A stretch of 64,000 nucleotides of DNA, from contig OX465116.1 in the NCBI GenBank assembly GCA_949987565.1, forward strand, positions 14,724,909-14,788,908, given 5' to 3'. Below, in pieces: positions 13,137 to 27,300 of this stretch. Source of the DNA: Luidia sarsii. Its lineage: Eukaryota > Echinodermata > Asteroidea > Paxillosida > Luidiidae. Position 1 is the stretch's first letter. Each line of letters begins with the position of its first letter. The notes under the pieces were generated by a model. The model searched no databases and was not told where the DNA came from. It was given only the letters and a program-made list of their open reading frames with translations. The position numbers and the translations under genes are program-made.

Positions 13137-13445
13137 ATATATATATGTGGGTTTGTATGGAGCTCACTGCCAGCCTCAGAGCTACTCGAGAGAGCCCAGG
13201 TCGGTCAGTGTAAGCTGTGCGGCACGCTCGACGGTCGAGTTGCGTCTCTCTGCCCGGCACTCGGTGCTTCTCCTCGGCCGCTGCCCGCGCCGTCCGCGCT
13301 GCGCGGGTTCAAGTGGTGTGGCCTTCCCCGTCGCCCGACGTAAGGCGAGCCCCCCTCTCGTCCCCGTGCCGTAGGTGGCGCGGCCGGCTCGGATGTCCCC
13401 TATATAGTTATACACCCCGCGCCAAGTCAACACGGGGGGCCGGGA
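13137..13445 (+). promoter_or_regulatory. Possible TATA box followed by a CpG-rich block
   Basis: A perfect TATATATATA at 13,137-13,146 is followed about 30 bp later by TCAGAGC-type sequence, then by a CpG-dense 200-bp block (13,195-13,440) that contrasts with AT-rich flanks. This could be an internal or alternative promoter with a 5' exon, or just a GC-rich repeat. No exon with a recognisable protein follows. Confidence 0.25.
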
Positions 13446-13526
13446 CCGAACCTCAAAGAGTCGACATGACACAGTAACGACACCTCTAGCACATTCGGCA
13501 GACGACATGCAGACTTCAAGGTATAG

Positions 13527-13675
13527 GGTACACCATTGCATTTTGAAAAGGTCAAAGAATCGCTTCCTTACTTTGTCAAACTCAACGTATACATACAAAT
13601 AACACACCTGCGTATGTGTTGGCTCAATCCGTCAATCATAATCATGAGAAAAACCGTTCAAACGATTTTTTTTTT
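13527..13675. repeat. Family D dispersed repeat, copy 1
   Basis: Contains TTTGTCAAACTCAACGTATA and CTCAATCCGTCAATCATAAT-type sequence, shared in inverse with about 30,500-30,800 and directly with 34,722-34,985. Confidence 0.55.
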
Positions 13676-13860
13676 ACAAAGACTAGTTGACTATTCGGGA
13701 AGGCCACCATCTACGGGCTGGGTCGCTGAGATGAAAGAGCACTGGTACGTTAATCCAGAGGTCTCCGGATCAAGTCCCGTTCCAGTCAAAGTTTTCTTTG
13801 CCAATTTTTCAATCTTAAAAAAAAAAGAGTTTCCAGTCAGTTGTTCTTCGGTGTGTTTTG
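13676..13860 (+). repeat. tRNA-derived SINE copy
   Basis: Starts AAAGACTAGTTGACTATT, continues through GGGCTGGGTCGCTGAG (box A-like) and GGATCAAGTCCCG (decayed box B). It then has the SINE body TCCAGTCAAAG and TTTCCAGTCAG. Related copies: 39,380 (-), 44,140 (-), 50,670 and 51,575. Confidence 0.6.
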
Positions 13861-14116
13861 ATTAAACAGATGCTGAAATGGCTCTTCCGGGAGGTGCTCA
13901 TGTCAAGAGAGGCAGCATGTTTCTGAAAATTAAAGGCACTTGACAGTGATCTTGACAGCGACCATTGAAATAAAAGATAGCACATGATTTGTCCTGGGCG
14001 GGACTTTAGTGCAGGTGCATTTTGTTTGTGCTCAGCACACCTGCTTGACAGACCTGGTCGCTACTCTCGTGATATTTCATAGATTATGCTAAACCACGCC
14101 ACTACCAAAATTACTT

Positions 14117-14593
14117 AAAAGCACCAATACAACAACATTGGAAAGATCGGAAAACATCTATGTCCACAGATTGCCTTCTAATTTACACAGTTTGTAGATG
14201 GCCATGATAGAATCCTCATGTTGAAATCGTACGGTCTGGGATGCTGTACTTTCCTCAAAATCTTCACTCAAACATCGACAAATAATGGATTACTCACGAG
14301 TAAACAAACTATTTCTTCACTTAAGAACGATGCGAAAACCGTGAAGGTTTTTTGCCCCTTTCTACTTTCTTAGATCACTATTTTAGCTATAACCTTCGCA
14401 GGATTGTTTTTTGGGGGTGTTTAATGGTAATTTAGTGGTAATCTTTTGACCTTTACCAATGTTGTATTGGGGATTGGGCCTTTAGGTGGTCTATTGTGAT
14501 TTCGCAAGATTTCTGTTTTAGAATGTTTAATGGTTTAACACGCAAACTGTGGCAATCTTTTGACTTTTTACCAATGTTGTATAGGGCCTTTAA
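14117..14593. mobile_element. Family C-like element, copy 3 (diverged)
   Basis: Inverted ends of the family C type (CAACAACATTGG on the left, CCAATGTTGTATAGGGCC on the right). An extra right-end-like copy lies at 14,455-14,485. The interior is largely different from copies 1 and 2. Confidence 0.5.
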
Positions 14594-15238
14594 AAGCGCC
14601 TTCCTCGATGGCTAAGCTGAGGCCATAAGCTCGGGTTTCCTAACCCTAAACATTCGGGTTGTGAATATCTACCTAAGAGCTCCCACCATCCACCCCCACG
14701 CCCATCCCCTCCTAAAAAAAAACATTTTGATACACTTAGCATCTGCGTGGGCGTCGGAAATGCAACCGACGACGTGTTCCCCGAATCAACGGGTTTTTTT
14801 TCGAACATTAAGGACCCCCCCCCACATGAAGAATTTGTGTTTGCTTTTTTTTCGTTCCAACTTAGTGTGAGAGATGGCAGAGCACACGCTATATTACGGC
14901 TCCTGTTTGCTCGTGTGTACGGTGACCCTAATCGGACGCGACACTTTGTGTGTACGGTGGCCCTAATAGGACGCGACGTTTGGCCGCAGAGAGTGGTTTT
15001 CAACATGTCACAACCGACTTCCACCGCGCCTGTCCGACGAGCACTCTCGCGAGAATTGAGGAGGACTTCGGCTGTCTCCTATAATCCAAACAAGTGACTC
15101 AAGCCAGCAAAAATGGTTGAAATACCCCATCAAGTCTCCTTTAAAAAAAAATTAATTTTGAGAGAAATATTTTCCAATAATCCTCTTGTGCTCACTGCCT
15201 TCACTCTCTTCGATCTTTTCCCTACTCCCTGTCTTACC

Positions 15239-16215
15239 TTTGATCTCACCCTGGTCTGTCTACCAGCTTTCCTCCTTTGATCCTTCCCTACTGCTTCCCT
15301 TTCCCTTTGATCTCTCCCTGGTCTGTCTACCAGCTTTCCTGCATTGATCCCTTCCCTATATACTGCTTGCCTTTCCCTTTGATCTCTCCCTGGTCTGTCT
15401 ACCAGCTTTCCTCCTTTGATCCCTTCCCTACTGCTTGCCCTTCCCTTTGATCTCACCCTGGTCTGTCTACCAGCTTTCCTCCTTTGATCCTTCCCTACTG
15501 CTTCCCTTTCCCTTTGATCTCTCCCTGGTCTGTCTACCAGCTTTCCTGCATTGATCCCTTCCCTATATACTGCTTGCCTTTCCCTTTGATCTCTCCCTGG
15601 TCTGTCTACCAGCTTTCCTCCTTTGATCCCTTCCCTACTGCTTGCCCTTCCCTTTGATCTCACCCTGGTCTGTCTACCAGCTTTCCTCCTTTGATCCTTC
15701 CCTACTGCTTGCCTTTCCCTTTGATCTCTCCCTGGTCTGTCTACCAGCTTTCCTGCATTGATCCCTTCCCTATATACTGCTTGCCTTTCCCTTTGATCTC
15801 TCCCTGGTATGTCTACCAGCTTTCCTGCATTGATCCCTTCCCTATATACTGCTTGCCTTTCCCTTTGATCTCTCCCTGGTCTGTCTACCAGCTTTCCTGC
15901 ATTGATCCCTTCCCTATATACTGCTTGCCTTTCCCTTTGATCTCTCCCTGGTCTGTCTACCAGCTTTCCTCCTTTGATCCCTTCCCTACTGCTTGCCCTT
16001 CCCTTTGATCTCACCCTGGTCTGTCTACCAGCTTTCCTCCTTTGATCCTTCCCTACTGCTTGCCTTTCCCTTTGATCTCTCCCTGGACTGTCTACCAGCT
16101 TTCCTGCATTGATCCCTTCCCTATATACTGCTTGCCTTTCCCTTTGATCTCTCCCTGGACTGTCTACCAGCTTTCCTGCATTGATCCCTTCCCTATATAC
16201 TGCTTGCCCTTTCCT
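15239..16215. repeat. Higher-order minisatellite of 67-, 72- and 68-bp monomers
   Basis: About 14 monomers starting TTTGATCTC. Three subtypes can be told apart. C (67 bp) has CTCACCCTGG. A (72 bp) has GCATTGATCCC and CTATATACTG. B (68 bp) has CCTTTGATCCC and CTTGCCCTTCCC. Starts at 15,239 (C), 15,306 (A), 15,378 (B) and 15,446 (C) give an exact 207-bp trimer. Order: CABCABCAAABCAA. The 294-residue minus-strand frame is a by-product. Confidence 0.9.
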
Positions 16216-16685
16216 TTAAATCTCTGTCTGCAGTTGCGCGGTGATATCAAACGGGTGTGCTGATTCATCTAGCGTAACTCCAACCTAACTTAATACAATA
16301 TCAGGGACAATCTCTGACTAATGCGTGGTTTTTGACCGGCCAAATGCACTCTCGATGGGTTTTTTTGGGGGGGGTTTCCATCTGAATAGAGTTGTGTCCG
16401 ACTTTCTGGGTGAGAGAAAAGAAGAAAGTGCGGTCTTCGATTGGAAGCGCGCTCAGGTGTGACTTCATGCGATGACTATGCCCCTGCATCACGGGCTGAG
16501 ACCTAGATCAAGACCTTGCCCCGATGCGGCGAGGAACCCATCTCCAATACCTATCGAGAATCGGGGCACACCTGCACTGATCTATACTCTCCGTCTTATT
16601 TTCCTGACATACCTCGGAGCCTCTTTTTGTTGTTCATATTTTATTGACGAATGACAACATGTTTTAGTTGCCACGTTGTAGCTAC

Positions 16686-17060
16686 TTAAAGCCCCTACAT
16701 AACATTGGTCGAGGTCGAAGAATAGCATCCATACGTTGTCTGATCCAACATATGCATGAAATAGCACACCTGTGGAAATTTCAGCTCAATCCGCCAACCG
16801 AGTCTCGAGAAAATCGTGAAAACCGCTTCATTTGTTTCGCGAAAATGCAGCATTCAACGCCGTACTGTTCCGAAAAATATTTTTTATCTCGGTGAGACGT
16901 AAACTTTTTCTGTTACTCATTTCTCCCAAAATACAACATTTTAGGCAGAAATATTTCAGTGCGAGGTTTCTACTATAACCATCTTCAAACTGTATAAGTT
17001 TGATGTAAATCTGTGAACATTTCTGTTTTTCGATCTTACCAATGTTGTGTAGGGGCTTTA
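16686..17060. mobile_element. Family C MITE-like element, copy 2
   Basis: Bounded by TAAAGCCCCTACATAACATT and its inverse CCAATGTTGTGTAGGGGCTT. The interior is nearly identical to 12,345-12,811 minus its local duplication. About 375 bp, non-coding. Confidence 0.75.
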
Positions 17061-17282
17061 TGCTCATTTTTTTGTTAACTACTATAAGTTTGTCTTATAA
17101 AGTGCTATCCACAAAGCATTATGATAGGCCTTCTTCAAGCAGACGACTATATACATCGCAATTTCAACAGATAAGTATCATTATCGGAAATTAGATGTTG
17201 GTGTAGACCTTTGTCTGTTAAAATATCACCATTTTACTCACTGCCTCAATAGATCTTGTAAGGATGTTGAAGGAAATACAAA

Positions 17283-17375
17283 ACAAGTGTTGCAAACTGC
17301 TCACTGACTAAAATGACCTGCAATACATGAATCTAAAAAGTTAGAGGGCCTGACTCTTCGATCCTAAGGATATTG
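17283..17375. repeat. Family A repeat, copy 4 (left arm only)
   Basis: GTTGCAAACTGCTCACTGAC followed by AGTTAGAGGGCCTGACTCTT. Matches the left flank plus core of other copies. The right arm is absent. Confidence 0.6.
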
Positions 17376-18431
17376 TTAGAATAGAAGGGCTTTACTCTTC
17401 CAGCTATTGACAGATTTGTGGCTTCGCCGCTGACAGAATCACGTTTTTTTTCTCACGCCACAGCGATATCTTGATATATATTTTGTTTCAAATCGACTGT
17501 CAGCCTGACGATTATCGGCCCAAAGCTTTTATCTCGATGGGGATTGATACCATCACGTCTGTCAGCAATTCCACGCACACAGGGCACTCATTAAGACACC
17601 CCCTCTCCCCGCAAAACAAAACAAACAACCGCGCAACCAAGATCAATATCGCGCCGTGACCAAGTCCTGTCATCAAGTGAAGAGTAAGCAGACGTACGTA
17701 TGTATGTATACAGACTGTATACATGTATCTGGAGAGCTTGCGAGCTATGTGTCTATATAGGACACGGAGCAGTTTGGCTGTACGAGAAGGGTATAGGATC
17801 GATGGTCCATTCGCATCTGGCTCGTGTTAGTCAGCTAGCAGGATAGTGGGCTACCTATACGTCCGGTGTGATGTAAAGTACCAGCCAAGTGACTCAAAGT
17901 ACAAACAAGCAGCTAGACTGGTAACCAGCATCCGCTTCTGGTGGTGGGTGGGGGGATGACGTACGTCGCTGGTACCCGTGCTCGGGAGAAGAGCGAGCGG
18001 GCATTTTGTTGTACCAGAAGGAGAGCTGACGAACATTGAGGTCGTACCCGATCGGCAAGTGTGTTTAATAATATCAGGAGATTCAAGGGATACTCCAGGA
18101 AGTTATTAGTCCGTACGGGCTTCGGGGAGGTCGACTGGAACCCCCGGTTCAGGGGGAAAGGATGGAGCAAGAAACGACCCCCCCCCCCTTCCCCCTTCAG
18201 AACCCCTTCAGCCCCGCGAACCAGCCCCCAAAACCCGAGAGGGTCCCTTGTATTATTATAATTTCCCGACAGGAAACCAAATTTCCCGTCCATATTCTGA
18301 TGGAGGGCGATAAGGCCTGTCCAATTTCTGTGTGTGGGGTCTGGAGGTGCACCCTGTTTAGGGGGAGGGTGCCCCGCGAGGAGACCGTGAGCCTAGATGC
18401 CCACAAAGGTGCCTGGATATTGGGCAGATTC

Positions 18432-19262
18432 TATCTGGGACAGAGAGCGAGAGAGGAGTGGGGGAGAGACAGGGCATAAGGGGAGGGGAGAGAGAAGGAG
18501 AGGAAGCGAGAGAAAGGAGAGAGAAGGGAGGGAGGGAGAGAGGGAGTGAGAGTGAGGGAGTGAGAGGGAAGGGAGGGAGAGAGGGAGTGAGAGGGAGGGA
18601 GTGAGAGGAGAGAGACAGGGGAGGGAGAGAGGGGGAGGGAGGGAGAGAGGGAGTGAGATGGAGGGAGAGAGAGGGAGAGAGAGAGGGGGAAGGAGAGAGA
18701 CAGGGGAGGGAGAGAGAGGAGGGAGGGAGGGAGAGAGGGAGTGAGGGAGGGAGACAGAGAGACAGAGAGAGGGGAGGGAGGAGAGAGGGATGAGAGGCAG
18801 GGAGAGAGAGGGAGGGAGAGAGGGGGGAGAGAGAGGGGGAGGGAGAGAGAGAGAGGGAGAGAGAGACATAGAGAGGGGAGGGAGGGAGAGAGGGAGTGAG
18901 AGGGAGACAGAGAGAGGGAGAGAGAGGGAGGGAGGGAGAGGGGGAGACAGAGAGAGGGAAAGAGGGAGGGAGAGAGAGAGAGAGAGAGGAGAGACAGAGA
19001 CAGAGACAGAGAGAGAGAGGGAGGGGAGAGAGGGAGAGAGAGAGACAGAGAGAGGGGAGGGAGGGAGGGAGAGAGGGAGAGAGAGGGAGGGAGAGAGAGG
19101 GGAGGGAGGGGGAGAAACGGTGGGAGGAAAGGAGAGAGAAGGAGGGAGGGAGAGAGGAGAGAAAGAGATGTTGAGAGAGGGACACTGAGAGGGGAAGATA
19201 GAGATGGAGAAAGAGGGAGAGAGGGATGTAGGGGAGAAAGGCGGAGAAAGGGGGAGAGGGGC
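18432..19262. repeat. GA-rich purine tract, about 830 bp
   Basis: GAGAGGGA-type purine repeat on plus. Open frames of 335 residues (-) and 132 residues (+) lie wholly or mostly in it and are artefacts. Confidence 0.9.
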
Positions 19263-20269
19263 TAGCAGTCATACAAAAGTAGATCCGAGAATTTAGATTA
19301 CACTGCCATAGTTTCAGCAATGTAATAAAACACGTCGCTTCAGAATTCCATCTATTCGCTGCCATCCATACTCACTGGCGTCCAGTTTTGGTACTGTGTT
19401 TTTAATGTCCCTCTCTCCTCTGACTTTTAACACACTCTTCGTGAAATAATCGAGTTAAAATGTCACGCTTGAAGTGCCCCCTCCCTCATCGTTAGTCGCG
19501 TTTAATGGTGGGTCGGGGCCGACAAATAAATTAAAAAAGGAGAAAATTTGGTTCGTAGTGGTCGCAACGGGGAGAAATTCAATTAAGATGTTGCTGCTCA
19601 AAGCATTGCGTCTTTGTGTTGATGTGGGTCCTGTATAATGCATGGGTTTTATATGGAGCGATGAAAAGGACTGTTACAACGGTGCGTCTCTCAAGAGCAC
19701 TTAACGCTTATTTTTGGCAGACATCAACTTGAAAGGTCGCATTATTGTCTCCTCCCCACTGCTTGTGGCAGTGAAATCTTTGCCCCGACATTCAGGTCAA
19801 ACCTCGACTCTAAATCGATTGAATCCACATCAGCTTTTCGATCGGGACGCACCCAGTTTTCATTCTTCAATTAGTTCTCAGTACTGCCATTTCCGAACCA
19901 AAATTAATTTTGCCAATCTCATAGAATGTACAGATTTGATCCTAGCAGCACCTTTTTGGGGGAGCAGACTTTATTTCTCAACTTGTAATCAGAAACTAAA
20001 CACTGACTGATTTTATTTTTAATGCTGATTTTCCGATCGTTTTACTTCTCACATATGAAGGTGTAATTTGTCTATGAAGATGATTGGTTGGGAGACTTTG
20101 CAATGCGTGGGCTTTAAATTCTTCCTCAATGGTCGGGTGCAACCGTTCGGAATTACCAGACAGCGCTTATAAACAGTAGGTGAGAAAATGACGGTCTATG
20201 TTTGGCAGTAGGGATTCAAGGATGGAGACATCGGACATTATTGAGACAATTTTATATCCATTGCCGTGT

Positions 20270-20469
20270 NNNNNNNNNNNNNNNNNNNNNNNNNNNNNNN
20301 NNNNNNNNNNNNNNNNNNNNNNNNNNNNNNNNNNNNNNNNNNNNNNNNNNNNNNNNNNNNNNNNNNNNNNNNNNNNNNNNNNNNNNNNNNNNNNNNNNNN
20401 NNNNNNNNNNNNNNNNNNNNNNNNNNNNNNNNNNNNNNNNNNNNNNNNNNNNNNNNNNNNNNNNNNNNN
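20270..20469. other. Assembly gap, exactly 200 N
   Basis: Two hundred consecutive N, a round number suggesting a placeholder of unknown true size. It abuts a CT tract, a typical cause of assembly breaks. Confidence 0.98.
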
Positions 20470-21160
<691 letters not shown>

Positions 21161-21196
21161 CGTGCCAATGCTATGTGCCTCTCTCGTCTCTCCAAG

Positions 21197-21345
21197 GTCT
21201 TATCTCCGGGGTCATCGCCCAGAGTGGCTCGGCCATCGCACCGTGGGCCATAACCAGGGAGCCGCGCAAATTCGCCAAGGCGGCCGCCACCGAGATCGGC
21301 TGCGAGGCGCCGACCACCTACGAGATCGTGGACTGCCTGCGAAAG
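21197..21345 (+). CDS. NLGN: Neuroligin exon (a): cholinesterase-like core
   Basis: Acceptor AG at 21,195-21,196 after a very long CT tract. Donor is AAG|GTATGG. The exon starts with the last two bases of a glycine codon and ends in phase 0. It encodes GLISGVIAQSGSAIAPWAIT and ends in DCLRK. IxQSGS is the conserved segment after the nucleophile elbow of the carboxylesterase fold. The two cysteines spaced by ten residues correspond to the small conserved disulfide loop of neuroligins. The elbow itself lies upstream and is not visible. Confidence 0.85.
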
Positions 21346-24300
21346 GTATGGGGCGCCTGTGGGTGCTGTTATTCCTTTGGTCATCGTCACAATCATGTAC
21401 TTTGAAATGGCAGGAGCTACAAAAGCTGCCGACAGGCAAACAGCTGAAACATCGACGAAACACTGCGACACAATATGCAAAATTAAGGTCGGAAATCAAT
21501 CACATTCTACAAAGGGATACCATTTCAAAAAGCACAAAATGATAATTAGAATTCGCCTATTGATAAACATGCACCATAACAAAATTAAAACAGTTTTACG
21601 TACCGGTACTATTGGATTTTTAAATGCCAATAGATAATGCACGGAAATGGACGGGTCGAATTATTTGAAACAAATTGTATAGGCCTTAAGGCCATGCATG
21701 GTAGGTGAAACAATATAGGAGGGTTTGCGATGACACCATATGCACGGTCTCTTAACCAGGTTATTTTCATAACTATACGTCTTCTTTAAGAAATCTTACA
21801 CATATTGTCACTGCAAACCCTCCTATGACTGTGGAACAAATTAGACGTGTGGATGTTGCGATCCAAAGAAGCAACACCATTCGCAAAGATAGAAAGAGAA
21901 AAAGTCCCGACGTTGAGAAAGATTCCGCTCACATCGAGAATCTCCTCTTCGGGGCCTGAATCAATGGCGGACGTGGAGTAATCGTATTGACCCATATTAT
22001 GGCCACTTATTGCCAGCTGGGGGCGCTGACTCCAGGCCAATTTGTGCGGTGGAAGGTCTGGCGCCCTGACTTAATGAATGTCATAATATCTACCGTTGGT
22101 ATTAGCACATGTCTGTTATTAATGCAGATTGAGAATACTGAATTGAATATGTATAGAGCCCCTACCCACATATCTAACCTGGCGGGACCTTTCTCCAAGA
22201 GATTGTCTGTGGAGAGAGTGGTGACCAACAGCGCCCTCAATGCCAAATGCGCCGCCAAAGGGCCGCAGATAACCCTAAGAGGAACAACAGAGGGCGCCTT
22301 AACATAAGTTCATGGAAGCCGCCATTTTGGAAATCCGGGTTTTCGAAAACGGCCCAAGTTTTGAACATGCCTCACGTCACACGCGTACAGACGCACGTTA
22401 GTCGGGTGCCCGTCGTTACGGAACCCAGACGTCGATTTCAATAAGCGTTGCCTGTCTGCGGGCGTATTATCTTACGATTCCAACGGACGGTTGTGCGCAC
22501 AGGTTCGGGCGGAGGAATTCCAGCTGCTGGACGTGGAGGCACCGCTGTACTACCACGCCTTCGCCCCCGTCGTTGATGGCGCTGTTCTGGAGGACGACCC
22601 GACCACGCTGTTCGAGGAGCTGGCGGAGGGCAGGCGGAAGTTCGGCTGCGAGGGATGCAGCTACATGACTGGCGTCACACGCAGCGAGGGCTTCCTGTAC
22701 GTGGGGGACGACGCGGACGGGGTTGGCAAGCTGGACCCTGTGGTCTTCAACCACATCCTGGACGGCTTCGTGCAGAACAACTACGGTCGCAACATGCACG
22801 CAGGGTACGTATACCTCACCCCCACCATCAAACTCACACACACACACACACCCTTACACGCGTATACTTGTGGGGTATTCCCTTTTGTTCTCGTGTACTA
22901 AAAAACACTCCCAGAAAAGTCTAATTCAAATTGCTCCCTTTCGAACCAGAATCACTTTCCTAGGCTGAAATTTCTAGCGAACGTCCCTTATATAATTATA
23001 GTTCTATTTGCGACGAATAAACATACCTCGGAAATTCCTCCTTCTTGGGTTAATTCCAAATAACCAGTTTCGTGAAAACCTTATGGGGTACCAACAAAGT
23101 ACCCCACAAGGAGCGGGCCCATTGTTCTGAGTACCCACCCATTGTTCCAGTACCCCACAACCTACCTTACGTAAGCCCACACCCTTACACGCGTATACTT
23201 GTGGGGTATTCCCTTTTGTTCTCGTGTACTAAAAAAACACTAATTCAAATCGCTCCCTTTCGAACCAGAATCACTTTCCTAGGCTGAAATTTCTAGCGAA
23301 CGTCCCTTATAATTATAATATAGTTCTATTTGCGACGAATAAACATACCTCGGAAATTCCTCCTTCTTGGGTTAATTCCAAATAACCAGTTTCGTGAAAA
23401 CCTTATGGGCTATCAAAAGAGTACCCCACAAGGTGCGGTCCCATTGTTCTGATTACCCACCCATTGTTCCGGTACCCCACAACCCACCTTATGTAAGCCC
23501 ACATACACCCACCCATCCAAATCTCACAGGTAAAACATGTTTGCGTCGACGAGAATTATCGTTATTTTCATTTTTCCCAAGCATGATTGATGTGGTCAAG
23601 CAAGGAGTTTGATTCCCATCTAGTTCAGTTTGTTTATCAGTTAATAAAAAGGCTGCAGCGAGCCATGGCAGCTTCGCTGTTCCAGTCGAACTTGGATTCG
23701 TGGAGCCGATGAAAGCATCATTAAAGATGAAAAGTGGCCCAGTTTCAAACAAAAAGAATTTCAAAGTTGATTCACCCACCATGCAAAGCCTTAAGTCTTA
23801 TTCAAAAGGTGGAGCAAAAGTAACAGTATAAAATGGCATGCATTGAGGGTTTGCGTGCCCTGCTCGACGTAAACAGCACTGTGTACTAAGGGCTTTGCCA
23901 GATTGTCTGCTTAACAAAATAGGCAGCTGGGGCGGGATTCAGTTCGAACCTGCGGCGTCTTAAAACCACTTGTAAGTTGTGATAGGCCGTACGGTTTCTG
24001 TGCATCGCTCATCTTTTTGCGAGTAGTCGTATGTTACGATGAGTTTGGTAAAGTCGACCGGGGGTCCTCTAATTTCTTATTTTAAGTTTGGTATAATTTC
24101 TATCTGAGCTACCCTGCACCTATGGGCCTATCTGCCATGTTACCGGTTTCCATCTTTGCCGATAATTCTAGTTTGGAAAGAGCTTTAGATGGAGGTACGG
24201 TGTGCTGGTGCTCATATAACATTCCAGCCGAACAGTGACAATCTAACCACTTCTCACCCTTGTTCGCCGAAGCGCGAACCACATCCTCATCCAAGAAATA

Positions 24301-27300
24301 TAACATTAAACATTACGCATGCGCACTTATGCTAATAAAAACAGATACGCGTTCGATTGAAAGCAATCTGTTCACATCGGAGGGCTATAGACATACGAGG
24401 ATCGGGTAGGAGTTTATGGAAGTGCTTCGCGGCGGTTTGACGAATGCTCACTCCTTGATTCAAGGCCGAGGATATAGAATGAGTCTGCGCATGCGCGAAA
24501 TGATTTGGAAAGTCCCTGAAGAGATCTTCTGAGTTGGGATAATGGCTGCCTAGCCGCGACTCTAAATGCCGCGACTGCACTTATCGAGTGAACCATCTAA
24601 GTGTCTTTCAAGAAAAGAAAGGTCTTCCTTTTTTTACTCAAATGGCAGATACGCACGACGCTTAATGGGCTGAGGAAAAAATGTCGTAAATTGGACGCGT
24701 CTTTTATGATTCAAGGTCTCCTCGGGGCCACCGTACCGCCGTCCACTCGGCTGCCACACGCGTAATCGAATTGAGCAGAAAACACGTCATGGAGAAAAAT
24801 GCATCGCGAAAATTACGACTCGGCTGCATGCGAGGTTGCGCTGTGAATTATTACTGTATCCGCTGAGAGAGGGCAGTGCGAGTGAATCGAAGCTCCTGTC
24901 GGGTCACGTTTGGGGGAGGTCTACAGCCTCGATGCCCAAGACCAAAGCTGTAAAGAATCTAACCCGATGCCAAGAGTGCATTTTTAAACCAGTCTAAATC
25001 CATTTCTGTTTCAGAGGTCCTAATTTTTGTTCGTTTCTTGTCATTTAGGCTATGCATCACGCGAGCGCAATACGCCGCTTTCCTTAATGGGTTATATCGG
25101 TATATTTGACACTGGCTAAATTTCTGCTCGGAAATTACTGTTCTTTAACACAAGATGACACTTAAGTTAGAAAAAAATGGCACTTATCTTATGCCCTTTG
25201 CTAGTATTTGGCTCTGGCTTGGGCTCGGGCTTAGGCTTCGGTCAAATTTCTCTTACCCGCTAAAATGTCACAGGCTTCTAGAAACAAGCGTTCGGCTGTA
25301 ATTTCTTGGTGAATACTCTGTACTTATCAAGCCAGCAAAATTTGAATTTCGGCGACAAACCACGACCTGAGATTTCATGGTTTTGTCGGGCGGAGACGAT
25401 CAAGCCTGATCCCCACACTGATCCATGGATTCGTAAACAGTGTATGCCTTGGAAAGGTGTGCAGTGCGCGCATGCTCAGAGCGAGCCAAAGGGACCGATG
25501 TGTCTGCTGCCACCAAGCGTCCGAGGGGCTCTCATGAATGAGCCCCGTGATAAGAATGCGAGGGATGTGAATCATAAACAAAGACACGGTCAATTTCAAA
25601 GCATGTGAATCGTGAGGAAAATTAATCGTCGATAAAGCTGCAAACGATGCGCGTCAAATATTTATCAGAGTTGCATGGGTGAAAAACAAATGTTTATTGA
25701 TGGAAATGAAGATTTGGCCCACGTTTGTCCGAATAAGATTTCGGTGCATCACTGATTGAATTTCAAAAGATGTTTGGCTTTAACACAGCGATGTTCGACG
25801 AGCTCTTCTCAGTACAGGAAGGCTGGAACCGAAAAGTCTGTCATAGTTTATATGGAACAATAATCGATACACTTGATATCATTTATTTGCAGTAGTGTTT
25901 AGAAATATCCAAAAATTAAGAGGGCCTGGCGTTTCGATCCTAGCAGGACCTTTCTTAAAGACACAAAGGTCCTGCTTGGTTAGAAACTTCAGGCCCTCCT
26001 AATGTTTGATATTCGCTTTTTGGTCATACTAGTCAGTAAGCAGTTCGCAACATTTTTGCATGTGTTTAGAAATGTTAGATCAACATTGCTCCATGTAGTG
26101 CTCAGCCATTCAATTTCACAGCATCAGCGCATCCCGAACAAAGGCTATGATACTAAAGGGAACCGACGGCCATAAATCTTACCCCAGGACATCATTGGTA
26201 AGGTCACGGAGAGTATACTATCATGATTAAGTAGCTCGGGCGAAGGAGTTTGCACCGAGCTCTGTCGGTCTAATCAAAACAACAATTAATCAATATGGCG
26301 TTTCCCATCAACACCTTCGGCCTTCGAACCTTTTTACTTGATTAAAGGACCCGTCCGGATGTATAGTGATGCCTGCCGTTTCTCGTCGAATCCGAATACT
26401 GCGACAGTGACATTGTCTGAATTAGGTCATTGGCTGTGGCTTCGAATCGTGCTAGAGACCTATAGGAGAAGTGGCTTAAGCCGCTGCGTCCGATCAGCGG
26501 CTGCTGCGTGTACAGACTTGCGTGTCGTGCGTGCGGACCGTACCAACGACTGCTGGAATGCGGGTGGTTCTCAGTAGTGCGCCCTCAAGAGTTTGTAACG
26601 CGTCGGCCGCCCTCAAGAGCTTGTAACGCGTCGGCCAATCACGATTATGCGCGGAATCTGTCGACACGATGCATGTCTATGGGACCCTTTTCCAAACCCA
26701 GGCTCCGGCTTCGTCTCTTACTCCGAAAAGCTGAAAATGTAGGCTAAGGTTCTTAGTTCAAGTTGAAGCTTTCTGTTATTTTACAAAACGGAGTATAACA
26801 TTAAAAGAAAAAAAACCAAGCCAAAAGCCTCCATTTTCATGCCTTGTACTTTGAAATGGACGAACGAACTAGAGACAAAGCCAGAGCCTGAATCTAAGCC
26901 GGGTTTTGGAAAAGGGCTTAGGAAAATGGCCGACAGACTCCGCGCATTGTAATTGACCAACCGGCCTTGCAAACTCTTGAGGGCGCACTCTTGTGAATCG
27001 CCCACGTGTTGTTGCTGGTTTGAACTTTAACGCCCATTGCATTCTCAGGAGGAAGGCATTTGAAATCTGCGAGAGCGCTTTTCGGTCGATTCTAGTTGGC
27101 GCGGGAACGTCGCTGTCTTTTCTTTCCCTCTATTTCCGTTGACCTGTGTGCAATGAAACGGTATACTGCACTCGTACAAAAAGAAGAAAAAAAAAAAGAA
27201 GAAGAAAAAAAGAAGGAAAAAAAGAAAAAAAAAAAAAGAAGAAGTAATCGTGCAAGGTTGTCCAGGCGGAATGAGGGCTCTGCCGTGACTGATCTGTCCT

